From NCBI GenBank assembly GCA_026393475.1, contig JAPLAA010000104.1, positions 124,001-188,000 on the forward strand: a stretch of 64,000 nucleotides of DNA. The letters run 5' to 3'. Both the position numbers and the translations under genes were made by a program. The notes beneath the pieces were generated by a model. The model did no database searches, was not told the DNA's origin, and saw nothing but the letters and a program-made list of their open reading frames with translations. The DNA comes from Actinomycetota bacterium (GTDB lineage Bacteria > Actinomycetota > Acidimicrobiia > Acidimicrobiales > Ilumatobacteraceae). Positions within the stretch are counted from its first letter, which is position 1; every line of letters starts with the position of its first letter. Of the stretch, positions 1 through 7,827 are shown piece after piece.

Positions 1-115
1 GCACCCGCTCGCGCACGTCGGGTCGTACGCCCGGCTGGTCGTTGATCACGCGCGAGGCGGTCGAGCGCGAGACGCCGCTCAGCTTCGCCACGTCGTCGAG
101 CGTGATGGTGTCCAC
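1..115 (-). CDS. LacI-family transcriptional regulator, 5' end only (partial)
   Basis: Only the first 38 codons are in the window; the gene runs off the left edge. Read on the minus strand from GTG at 115, the product opens with a classic LacI-type helix-turn-helix: [20 protein letters not shown] followed by [16 protein letters not shown]. In this family the first 60 residues bind a palindromic operator and the missing C-terminal part binds a sugar or sugar derivative. It diverges from the beta-mannosidase at 355. A perfect 14-bp LacI-type palindrome lies between them, so it very probably represses that gene and itself. The effector is inferred to be a mannoside or another oligosaccharide. 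Confidence 0.9.
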   Translation of the reverse strand, partial: MDTITLDDVAKLSGVSRSTASRVINDQPGVRPDVRERV

Positions 116-215
116 CGGACCGGACCTTTCGATGTGTCGTCCCACCGTGTGACGGGAACAACATCCTGACACGCGCACCCCGTCGCAGCGGTGACACCGG
201 CCCGAGCCGGGGCCA

Positions 216-243
216 TTGACTGGGAGCGCTCCCATGCTAGGGT
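216..243 (+). promoter_or_regulatory. Candidate sigma-70-type promoter of the beta-mannosidase gene
   Basis: TTGACT at 216-221 and TAGGGT at 238-243 are separated by 16 bp, an acceptable -35/-10 pair. The LacI-type palindrome at 221-234 fills the spacer, where a bound repressor would exclude RNA polymerase. The -10 match is imperfect; the operator position is the stronger support. Confidence 0.55.
221..234. promoter_or_regulatory. LacI-family operator (CebR/CelR-type box)
   Basis: The perfect palindrome TGGGAGCGCTCCCA is identical to the operator known for actinobacterial sugar repressors such as CelR of Thermobifida fusca and CebR of Streptomyces. It lies between the divergent LacI-family gene (start 115) and the beta-mannosidase (start about 355), inside the predicted promoter spacer. 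Confidence 0.85.
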
Positions 244-354
244 GAGGTGACTGGAGTGTCAACGAATCGAGCTGGGTCAGCACACAGACATCCGTGTCCA
301 CCAGGTCCGATGATGCTCACCACCTCTGTTCTGCCTGCCCGGGAGAGTCTCGTC

Positions 355-2970
355 GTGTCTCGACTGTCATCCATCGCTGGAAGCGCTCCCAGCATCGGTC
401 GGCACGCGCGTCCGCCGACGGTCCGCCCCCTCGTCGACGGTTGGACGCTGCACCAGGCCGCACGGCACGGCGACGCGCCGCACGTGGCTCCGGTCGCGGC
501 GACCGTGCCGGGTTGTGTGCACACCGACCTGATCGATGCCGGCGTGCTCGCCGACCCGTTCATCGATGATCGTGAGGCGAGCGCCGCCTGGGTGGCAGCG
601 TGCGATTGGCGCTACGACCTCGCCCTCGACGTGAACACCGAGCTGACGCACGACCAGGTCGAGCTCGTCGTCGACGGGCTCGACACCATCGCCCACCTGG
701 AGCTCGACGGCGTGTCGATCGGGCACACGGCCAACATGCACCGACGCCACCGGTTCGACCTGACCGGCCGGGTGCGGCCCGGCGTCAACCTGCTGTCGGT
801 CGAGTTCCGCTCCCCCACCAGGCATGCCGAGGCGGTGCGCGACGCCGTCGGCGACTGGCCGTCGGCATCGGGCGAGCCGTATCACTACGTCCGCAAGATG
901 GCGAGCAGTTGGGGGTGGGACTGGGGGCCGAAGCTGACGACGTCGGGCATCTGGCGCGCGGCCCGACTCGTCGCCTGGAGCACCGCCCGGCTGGGCGACA
1001 TCCGCATCGACGCCAGGGTCGACGACGACCGCGACGGCCGCGACGATCACGACCGCCACGACGGCGGGGGGAACGGGGACCGCCGCACCGACGTGGGCAC
1101 CGTGCGCGTCGACGTCGACGTCGTCGCCTCGAGGACGCCCGGCAGCGACAGCGCCTGGGTCCACGTGTCGCTCAGCGATCCGGACGGCCGTGTCGTCGCG
1201 ACGTCCACGGGTGCCGTGGCACTCGCCGCAGGCGACGTCCAGCACGCCCGGTTCGACCTCGACGCAGGGGTGGTCGAGCGCTGGTGGCCCCGGTCGCTCG
1301 GCCCGCAGCCCCGGTACACCCTCGACGTACGGCTGATCGATGCGGCCGGCACCGACCTCGGCCGGCACACCACGACGATCGGCTTCCGTACGATCGAACT
1401 CGACACCACGCCGGACGACGTCGGCTCCCGCTTCACGTTCGTCGTGAACGGGGTGCCGATGTTCACCCGCGGGGTCAACTGGATCCCCGACGACGTGTTC
1501 CCCAGCCGCGTCACCGCACAGCAGGTCCGCCGACGGCTCGAACAGGCATGCGCGGCCAACGTCGACCTGGTCCGCGTCTGGGGTGGCGGGGTGTACGAGT
1601 CCGACGAGTTCTACGACACCTGCGACGAGCTCGGCCTGCTCGTCTGGCAGGACTTCGCCTTCGCGTGTGCCGCCTACCCCGAGGAGCACCTCCTCGACGA
1701 GGTGCGCGCCGAGGTGCACGACAACGTCACCCGCCTCCACCACCACCCGAGCCTCGCCCTCTGGAACGGCAACAACGAGTGCCAGCAGGGCGTCGAGGAC
1801 TGGGGGTGGGCCGACCGGCTGGAGGGCCGGCCGTGGGGAGCGAGCCTCTGGAACGACCACGTCCCCCTGGTCGTCGATGCGCTCGACTCCTCACGGCCGT
1901 ACTGGCCGGGCAGCCCGAGCAGCGGGCCGCACGCCTCGGCCAACGCCGACCAGCACGGGTGCACCCACGTGTGGGACGTGTGGAACCGCCTCGACTACGA
2001 GCGCGTCCGCGACCACGCGTGCCGCTTCGTGGCCGAGTTCGGCTGGCAGGCACCGCCCACGTGGCGCACGTTGGAGCGGTCGATCACCGAACGGCCCCTT
2101 CCGGTGCACTCCCCCGCGATGGCCAACCACCAGAAGGCCGACGACGGTGATCGCAAGCTCGCCCGGCCCCTGCTGCGCCGCCTCGGCCACGTGCCCGACG
2201 ACATCGACTCGTGGTGGTACGCAACGCAGTTGATGCAGGCACGCGCGGCCCGCACCGCGATCGAGCACTTCCGATCGCTCCGCGGCCACTGCATGGGCAC
2301 CGTGTGGTGGCAGCTGAACGACTGCTGGCCGGCGACGAGTTGGTCGCTCGTCGACGGCGACGGCCTCCTCAAACCGAGCTGGTACGCGGTCAGGGACGCG
2401 TATGCCGATCGGCTGCTCACCGTCCAGCCGCGGGGACACCACCTGATCCTCGCCGCGGTGAACGACGGCCGCGACCGTTGGCGGGCGTCTGGCACCATCA
2501 CCCGGATGACGCTCGACGGGACCGTTCGCCGAACGCAGGAGATCGACGTCGCGGTCGCACCGCTGTCCGCCGCGCACCTCACCATCGACGCCTGTCTCGC
2601 CTCACCGCGGGTGCCGGCCGATGAGGTCCTCGTCGTCGAGCTCGACGATCAGCGGGCCTGGTGGTGGTTCGCCGACGACCGCGAACTGCTGCTCGCCCAC
2701 CCCGACTACGAGGCGACGATCGAGCACGACATCGCAACGGGCACGAGCCGACTCACCGTGGTGAGCGACGTCGTCGTGCGCGACCTGATCGTCCACCCCG
2801 ACCGGCTCGTCGCCGGCGCGACGATCGATCGCCAGGTCGTCGACCTCCGCCCCGGGGTCGTCGAGACGTTCCTCGTCAGCTGGCCGAGCGGCTTCGACGC
2901 GCGCGACGTGACGGCGGCACAGCTGCTCGCATCGCCGGTCAGCTGGTCGGTGCGCGACCTGCTGCCCTGA
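355..2970 (+). CDS. Beta-mannosidase, glycoside hydrolase family 2
   Basis: About 871 residues, the usual size for GH2 beta-mannosidases, which release mannose from beta-mannosides with retention. The N-terminal jelly-roll begins at VRPLVDGWTLHQA. The acid/base glutamate lies in WNGNNE (about residue 475), and the nucleophile is probably the glutamate of EFGWQAPP (about 561). A low-complexity Asp/Arg/His stretch near residues 223-248 looks like an insertion between beta-domains. No signal peptide is visible, so it is probably cytoplasmic and acts on imported oligosaccharides. I chose GTG 355 because GGGAGA sits 8 bp upstream. The frame is open back to 247, with an ATG at 310 as an alternative. 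The 3' end overlaps the convergent gene at 2939 by 32 bp. Regulation is probably by the LacI-family gene at 1-115. Confidence 0.9.
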   Translation: MSRLSSIAGSAPSIGRHARPPTVRPLVDGWTLHQAARHGDAPHVAPVAATVPGCVHTDLIDAGVLADPFIDDREASAAWVAACDWRYDLALDVNTELTHDQVELVVDGLDTIAHLELDGVSIGHTANMHRRHRFDLTGRVRPGVNLLSVEFRSPTRHAEAVRDAVGDWPSASGEPYHYVRKMASSWGWDWGPKLTTSGIWRAARLVAWSTARLGDIRIDARVDDDRDGRDDHDRHDGGGNGDRRTDVGTVRVDVDVVASRTPGSDSAWVHVSLSDPDGRVVATSTGAVALAAGDVQHARFDLDAGVVERWWPRSLGPQPRYTLDVRLIDAAGTDLGRHTTTIGFRTIELDTTPDDVGSRFTFVVNGVPMFTRGVNWIPDDVFPSRVTAQQVRRRLEQACAANVDLVRVWGGGVYESDEFYDTCDELGLLVWQDFAFACAAYPEEHLLDEVRAEVHDNVTRLHHHPSLALWNGNNECQQGVEDWGWADRLEGRPWGASLWNDHVPLVVDALDSSRPYWPGSPSSGPHASANADQHGCTHVWDVWNRLDYERVRDHACRFVAEFGWQAPPTWRTLERSITERPLPVHSPAMANHQKADDGDRKLARPLLRRLGHVPDDIDSWWYATQLMQARAARTAIEHFRSLRGHCMGTVWWQLNDCWPATSWSLVDGDGLLKPSWYAVRDAYADRLLTVQPRGHHLILAAVNDGRDRWRASGTITRMTLDGTVRRTQEIDVAVAPLSAAHLTIDACLASPRVPADEVLVVELDDQRAWWWFADDRELLLAHPDYEATIEHDIATGTSRLTVVSDVVVRDLIVHPDRLVAGATIDRQVVDLRPGVVETFLVSWPSGFDARDVTAAQLLASPVSWSVRDLLP
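378..391. promoter_or_regulatory. Second, near-perfect LacI-type operator inside the start of the mannosidase gene
   Basis: TGGAAGCGCTCCCA differs from the perfect box at 221-234 by one base. The two centres are 157 bp apart, almost exactly 15 helical turns. This suits repression by looping or a roadblock. It overlaps the first codons of the chosen reading frame. Confidence 0.6.
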
Positions 2971-3661
2971 CGATCCGTCCGAGGCGCTCGATCGCGCCCG
3001 GCGTGCGCACGCCCCACCAGAACAGGTCGCGGCCGTCGACCAGCAGCGGCACCGCCCCCGGGACGGCGCCGGTGATCTCGGCGAGATGGCGCGGCGCGAA
3101 CGGATAGGGCTCCGACGGAAGCACGACGAAGGTCGGGCGGCGGGCGGCGAGCTCGTCGAGGGTCACCTCGGGATAGGTGGTGTCGGCTCCCTCGAACACG
3201 TTCGCGACGCCGAGCCGCCGCAACAGCGCCGACCCGTAGGTCGCACCGGCCGTACACATCCACGGTCGCCGCCAGATGAGCACCGCCGCCGTCGCCCACG
3301 ACGCCGGATCCGCCGGCGGCACGATCGGAGCTGCGAGGTGTGGGGCAGTCGTCAGGTCGAACCCGACGGCGCGGGCCAGGTCGGCGAGCATCGGTGCCAC
3401 ACCGTCGACGTCGACCACATGGGTCACGTGCACGGTCACGCCCGCCGCCATCAACGCCTCGGCGTCGTCGCGACGGTTCTCCTCACGATCCATGACCACC
3501 ACGTCGGGCCGGAGCCCGACGATCGCGTCGAGGTCGGGATCCTTCGTGCCACCGACGTGGTCGAGGTCGGGCTGCTCGCAGAATCGGGTGCAGGCGACGA
3601 CGGGAAGACCCCACGCGAGCAGCGTCTCCGTGACGGAGGGGACGAGGCTGACCACCCGCAC
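2939..3661 (-). CDS. BtuF-like helical-backbone metal receptor (ABC transporter substrate-binding fold)
   Basis: About 240 residues. The start (VRVVSLVPSVTETLLAWG) is the typical opening of the TroA/BtuF helical-backbone fold that binds cobalamin or ferric chelates. LRPDVVVMD and the second lobe (LIWRRPWMCTAGATYGSALLRRLG) also fit. No signal peptide or lipobox is visible, and no permease or ATPase lies nearby, so it may be a cytosolic orphan receptor rather than a transporter component. GTG 3661 is the first start that leaves a complete N-terminal strand; no clear ribosome-binding site precedes it. It follows the PH-domain gene ending at 3718 and may be co-transcribed with it. The substrate is unknown. 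Confidence 0.75.
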   Translation of the reverse strand: MRVVSLVPSVTETLLAWGLPVVACTRFCEQPDLDHVGGTKDPDLDAIVGLRPDVVVMDREENRRDDAEALMAAGVTVHVTHVVDVDGVAPMLADLARAVGFDLTTAPHLAAPIVPPADPASWATAAVLIWRRPWMCTAGATYGSALLRRLGVANVFEGADTTYPEVTLDELAARRPTFVVLPSEPYPFAPRHLAEITGAVPGAVPLLVDGRDLFWWGVRTPGAIERLGRIVRAAGRAPTS

Positions 3662-3717
3662 GGGAGGTGCTGCGATCTTGCTCGAACGCTCGAACGATCG
3701 GTCGGCCGGTGAGCCGC

Positions 3718-4347
3718 TCAGCCGAGCAGCTTCCGCTTCTGCGAGTCGAACTCCTCCTGCGACAGCGTGCCGCGCTGGAGCATGCCTTCGAGACGTTCGA
3801 GTTCGTCGGCGACGCTCGCGGTGCCCGCTGTGCCCGCCGATCGGCTGTAGCCGCCACGGCGCTCGGCGGCGATCTCCATCTGCGAGTGGATCATGCGCTG
3901 GACCTGGTCGGGATGCTTGATGTCGGAGAACCGGCTCTGGCCGTCCTCGCCACCGGACTCGATCAGGAGGTCGCCCGCACCGAGCACCCGCTCGAACACG
4001 CTCTGGTTGAAGTTGACGTTGTTGACGCGCTCGAGCGGGATCTCGATGCCCTTCTTGGCCAGCACGCCGGTGCGGAAGATCAGCCGGTGCGACGTGATCA
4101 CGAAGTTCGTGGTCATCCACTTCAGGTACCGGGCCACCACCCAGATCGCGGTGAGCACGAGCGCCGCGAGGAACACGACGCGCATCGCCTTGCCGACGTT
4201 GCTGCCGCCGTCGGTCGTGAGCGCCCAGATGCCCCCGATGATCGACACGACCAGGGCCATCACCGGACCGGAGAAGTACCACCAATGGGGATGCAGATCG
4301 AGCGCGATGGTCTCGTTGGGGTTCAGGTTCTTCTGGGAGAACGTCAT
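3718..4347 (-). CDS. PH-domain membrane protein with C-terminal SHOCT domain
   Basis: 209 residues. Two membrane segments lie in the first third (around WYFSGPVMALVVSIIGGIWAL and MRVVFLAALVLTAIWVVARYL). A bacterial PH domain (bPH2 type) follows, starting at TNFVITSHRLIFRTGVL and running through IPLERVNNVNF. The last 30 residues (LERLEGMLQRGTLSQEEF) are a SHOCT motif, a short helical oligomerisation element common at protein C-termini. The function of this family is not known; it is an inner-membrane protein facing the cytoplasm. It is divergent from the helicase at 4376 with only 28 bp between the start codons. Confidence 0.8.
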   Translation of the reverse strand: MTFSQKNLNPNETIALDLHPHWWYFSGPVMALVVSIIGGIWALTTDGGSNVGKAMRVVFLAALVLTAIWVVARYLKWMTTNFVITSHRLIFRTGVLAKKGIEIPLERVNNVNFNQSVFERVLGAGDLLIESGGEDGQSRFSDIKHPDQVQRMIHSQMEIAAERRGGYSRSAGTAGTASVADELERLEGMLQRGTLSQEEFDSQKRKLLG

Positions 4348-4375
4348 GCGCGGAGCGTAGCTCTATCGTGACGAG

Positions 4376-6319
4376 GTGGACGCGGACGTGCCGGCCGGCG
4401 AGGCGCTCACCCCCGAGCAGCAGTCGGCGAAGCAGATGGAGGCGGTGCTGCGCGGCCTCGACCCCGAACAGTGGGTTGCGGTCACGACCGATGCGTCGCC
4501 GCTGGCGGTCGTCGCCGCTGCCGGTTCCGGCAAGACGATGGTGCTCACCCGGCGCATCGCGCGGCGACTGCTCGACGGTTCGGCCGACGCACGCCACGTC
4601 CTCGCGCTCACCTTCACCCGCGACGCGGCGGGCGAGCTGCGCCGGCGACTCCGCCGACTCGACATCCGCGAGCCGATCGAGACGGGCACGTTCCACGCCG
4701 TCGCCCTGCGCATCCTGCGCGACCGGGCGATGGCCGCCGGCGCCGCGGCACCGGTGGTCGCCAACGATCGGGGTCGCCTCATCCGCGAGGTGCTCACCGA
4801 GACGAAGGTGCGCTGCGAGCCCGGCGCAGCGCTGGCCGACATCGACTGGGCCCGCGCCCGACTCGTCGAACCGCGCGACTTCGCGTCGGCCACGCGCATG
4901 GCACGGCGGCGGGCCGCCCTGCAGGGCGACAACTACCAGCTGGTGCACGAACGATACGTGGCGCTGAAGAAGCGTCGCAGCGTCGTCGACTTCGACGACC
5001 TGCTCGCAGATCTGCTCGATCAGTTGCGGCGCGACCCCACGTTCTCCGACGTCGTGCGATGGCGGTTCCGGCACCTCTTCGTCGACGAGGCGCAGGACCT
5101 CAACCCACTGCAGCACGCGCTGCTCGAGCAGATCAGAGGTGGCCGTCCCGACATCTGCCTCGTCGGCGATCATCGCCAGGCGATCTACGGCTGGAACGGT
5201 GCCGACCCGTCCACCCTGCTCGAGGTCGAACGCCACTACCCCGGTGTCACGGTCGTCTCGCTCACCGGGAACTACCGCTGCTCACCGCAGATCGTGCGGG
5301 CCGGGTCGGCGGCACTCACCGCGGCCTCGATCGACGACGACACCGAGTCGCGACGCAACGACGCCCGGGCGATCTCGGTCGTGGGCACGGCGGACGAACG
5401 CGACGAAGCACGACGGGTCGCCGCCGTCGTGCGCGACCTCGTGCAGCGGTACGGGCTCAAGCACGTCGCCGTGCTCGCCCGCACGAACGATCAACTCGAC
5501 GCGTTGGGCCGGGCGCTCGCGAGCGCCGGGATCCCGACCGCACGGGCGGTCGGGGCGAGCATCCTCGACCGCACGATCATGGAGGCCACGCGCACACCCA
5601 ATCGCGAGCAGCTCGCGGCATGGGCCGAATCGGTGTGGACCTCCGACGAGGTGAACCCGATCCGCGCCCGGGTGGCCGAGGAGGTCGACCGCTTCCTCAC
5701 CTCGAACGAGCCCGGCGGGTTCCGCACCTGGGTCGAGTTGCGCCAGCCGTTCGACGACCTCGAACCCGACGACGACGGCGCCGTCGCACTGCTCACCTTC
5801 CATGCCGCCAAGGGACGGGAGTGGGACGGTGTGGTCGTGACGGGCGTCGAGGTCGGCCTGGTCCCCCACGCCTCGTCGTCCACCGCGCTGCAGCGCACCG
5901 AGGAGGCCCGCCTGCTGTACGTGGCGCTCACACGGGCGGGCACCGAGCTGGTGATCACCTGGGCGGCGCAACGCCGCGACCAGCCCTCCGGGCCCAGCCC
6001 GTGGCTCGCCGCGGTCGAAGCGACGATCGACCATCAACAGCCGCAACCGCCGCCGGCCATGCTGCGGCGTCCGGCCCGGCCCGTCGATCCGCTCGACGAC
6101 CTGCGCGCCTGGCGCGACGGGATCGCACGCGCCGCCGGCGTGTCGGCCCAGGCGGTGTGCAGCGATCAGCTGTTGCGCGGGCTGCTCGCCGATCCGCCCA
6201 CCGACGCAGCCGCAGTGGCCAAACGCCTGGGTCTCGGGATGAGCGCCGCCGAACGGTTGGCGCCGAAGCTGCTCAGCCTGCTCGATCGGTCCGCTGCGCG
6301 CGGTCCTGCATCAGCCTGA
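4376..6319 (+). CDS. UvrD/PcrA-type superfamily I DNA helicase
   Basis: 647 residues, an ATP-dependent 3'-5' DNA helicase of the UvrD/Rep family. Visible motifs are: Walker A (AAGSGKT, about 48-54), VDEAQD (Walker B, about 236-241), GDHRQAIYGWNGAD, GNYRCSPQIVRAG (motif IV region), FHAAKGREWDGVVV (motif V) and EEARLLYVALTRA (motif VI). The last 70 residues look like an HRDC nucleic-acid-binding domain. This matches the short UvrD2-like helicases of actinobacteria, which act in repair and replication-fork processing. GTG 4376 is the earliest plausible start; ATG 4436 would remove 20 poorly conserved residues. The 3' end overlaps the convergent thioesterase gene by 47 bp. Confidence 0.88.
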   Translation: MDADVPAGEALTPEQQSAKQMEAVLRGLDPEQWVAVTTDASPLAVVAAAGSGKTMVLTRRIARRLLDGSADARHVLALTFTRDAAGELRRRLRRLDIREPIETGTFHAVALRILRDRAMAAGAAAPVVANDRGRLIREVLTETKVRCEPGAALADIDWARARLVEPRDFASATRMARRRAALQGDNYQLVHERYVALKKRRSVVDFDDLLADLLDQLRRDPTFSDVVRWRFRHLFVDEAQDLNPLQHALLEQIRGGRPDICLVGDHRQAIYGWNGADPSTLLEVERHYPGVTVVSLTGNYRCSPQIVRAGSAALTAASIDDDTESRRNDARAISVVGTADERDEARRVAAVVRDLVQRYGLKHVAVLARTNDQLDALGRALASAGIPTARAVGASILDRTIMEATRTPNREQLAAWAESVWTSDEVNPIRARVAEEVDRFLTSNEPGGFRTWVELRQPFDDLEPDDDGAVALLTFHAAKGREWDGVVVTGVEVGLVPHASSSTALQRTEEARLLYVALTRAGTELVITWAAQRRDQPSGPSPWLAAVEATIDHQQPQPPPAMLRRPARPVDPLDDLRAWRDGIARAAGVSAQAVCSDQLLRGLLADPPTDAAAVAKRLGLGMSAAERLAPKLLSLLDRSAARGPASA

Positions 6320-6932
6320 CGAACACCTCGGGCTTCACCGACACGAAGAGCCCCTCGGCCTCGGCACACAGCGTGTCGCCGTGGTGCAGCGTGGCCGAGG
6401 TGTGGATCTTGCGGCCCTCCACCCGATCGATGCGTCCGACGAACCGCAACGGCCGGTGCAGCGGGGTGGGCGATCGGTAGCTGATCTGCAGACGAGCGGT
6501 CATGCCCGGCTGGCCGCCCAGCGACTGGGCGAAGCCGAGCACCTCGTCGAAGCTCGCGGCGATGAATCCTCCGTGCACACACCCTGGCGGGCCTTCGTAG
6601 GCCGAGCCGAAGACGACATCGCCGACCACGTCGCCCCCGTCCACGTGCATCGCGATCGGCGGTGCGAGCGGGTTGAGGCCACCCACGAGCGGGCTGAAGT
6701 CGAGGAAGATCGCATCCTGGTGGTCGGACAGCGAGGCTTCGGCGCCGGAGTACAGCCGGTCGTGCCCGCGGGCGTCGAGGAGGCCTGCGGCCTGCTCGAC
6801 GAGATCGCGTGCCTGCTCGAACGCGTCGTCGCTCGCCGTCGACGACGTGAGCTGTTCGATCACGCGGCGCGCCGCCTCGGCCAGCCGGAAGCGGGCGTCG
6901 GCGGGATCGTGCGATCGCTCGAAGTCGAACAC
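6273..6932 (-). CDS. PaaI-type hotdog-fold thioesterase
   Basis: About 219 residues. The C-terminal 130 residues form a hotdog thioesterase: PPGCVHGGFIAASFDEVLG is the active-site helix region of PaaI/4HBT acyl-CoA thioesterases, and ISYRSPTPLHRPLRFVGRI forms the following strands. The N-terminal 80 residues (helical, starting VFDFERSHDPADARFRLAEA) are an extension beyond the minimal fold. It probably hydrolyses an acyl- or aryl-CoA, substrate unknown. GTG 6932 lies 20 bp after the stop of xth, so the two are likely one transcript. The 3' end overlaps the helicase gene on the other strand by 47 bp. Confidence 0.75.
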   Translation of the reverse strand: MFDFERSHDPADARFRLAEAARRVIEQLTSSTASDDAFEQARDLVEQAAGLLDARGHDRLYSGAEASLSDHQDAIFLDFSPLVGGLNPLAPPIAMHVDGGDVVGDVVFGSAYEGPPGCVHGGFIAASFDEVLGFAQSLGGQPGMTARLQISYRSPTPLHRPLRFVGRIDRVEGRKIHTSATLHHGDTLCAEAEGLFVSVKPEVFVRLMQDRAQRTDRAG

Positions 6933-6952
6933 GGGGACAGCTCGCCCGGCGG

Positions 6953-7729
6953 TCAGTCGAGCAGGTCGACGACGACGGGCGCGTGGTCGGAGGGCTGGGT
7001 GCCCTTGCGCGCATTGCGGTCGACGATCGACCAGGCGGCCCGCTCGGCCACGGCCCTGGTGCCGAGCACCAGGTCGATGCGGAGCCCACGGCCCTGGTGG
7101 AAGTCGCCGGCCCGGTAGTCCCACCAGCTGTAGAGGCGATCCTGCTCGTAGTGCTGGCGGAAGAGGTCGCTCAGCCCCCACGACTCGAGGTCGGCGAGGA
7201 GGTCGCGCTCGGCCTGGCTCGTGTGCGTGGCGTCGACGAACTTCGACGGGTCGTAGACGTCGCGGTCGTCGGGCGCGATGTTGAAGTCGCCGGTGACCAC
7301 GAGCGGCTCGTCGGGGCTGCCGACCGCGTCGAGGTGTCGCTTGAGCTGGGCGAGCCAGCGCAGCTTGTACTGGTAGTGGTCGTTGTCGAGCGAGCGACCG
7401 TTGGGCACGTAGACACTGCTGCAGCGAACGCCACCGCAGCGCGCCGTGATGATCCGGGCGTCGGGGTCGGGCTCACCAGAGGCCGGAGCGAAGTTGGCGA
7501 CGACGTCGTCGATGCCGACCTTGGAGAGGATCGCCACGCCGTTCCACTGTCCCTGGCCATGATGCACCGACTCGTAGCCGAGGCCCTGGAACGTGAGCGC
7601 CGGGAAGGCGTCGTCGGCGAGCTTGGTCTCCTGCATGCACACGACGTCGGGCTGCACCTCGGCGAGCCACTCCTCGACGCGGGGCAGACGGACCTTCAGC
7701 GAGTTGACGTTCCACGTGGCGATGCGCAC
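6953..7729 (-). CDS. xth: Exodeoxyribonuclease III / AP endonuclease
   Basis: 258 residues, standard length. Exonuclease III removes 3' blocks and cuts at abasic sites in base-excision repair. The conserved blocks are present: ATWNVNS (Asn7), MQETK (metal-binding Glu34), GDFNIAP and the terminal SDHAPVVVD with the catalytic Asp-His pair. I chose GTG 7729 because homologues begin (M/V)RIATWN; an upstream in-frame start at 7762 would add 11 residues. It precedes the thioesterase with a 20 bp gap. Confidence 0.93.
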   Translation of the reverse strand: MRIATWNVNSLKVRLPRVEEWLAEVQPDVVCMQETKLADDAFPALTFQGLGYESVHHGQGQWNGVAILSKVGIDDVVANFAPASGEPDPDARIITARCGGVRCSSVYVPNGRSLDNDHYQYKLRWLAQLKRHLDAVGSPDEPLVVTGDFNIAPDDRDVYDPSKFVDATHTSQAERDLLADLESWGLSDLFRQHYEQDRLYSWWDYRAGDFHQGRGLRIDLVLGTRAVAERAAWSIVDRNARKGTQPSDHAPVVVDLLD

Positions 7730-7776
7730 GCCCCGACCGTAGCGGGGCGCGAGCGATCTCACGCCGCCGCGACGCC

Positions 7777-7827
7777 GGATCAGCGACCCTGGGTCGGCGC
7801 CACTGGATCAGCGAGCGTGGATCAGCG
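7777..7827. repeat. Three copies of a 9-bp repeat around a stop codon
   Basis: GGATCAGCG occurs at 7777-7785, 7805-7813 and 7819-7827. The last copy contains the stop codon (TCA on this strand, 7822-7824) of the RNase-S1 gene, so stop-carrying copies lie downstream of it. Confidence 0.7.
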
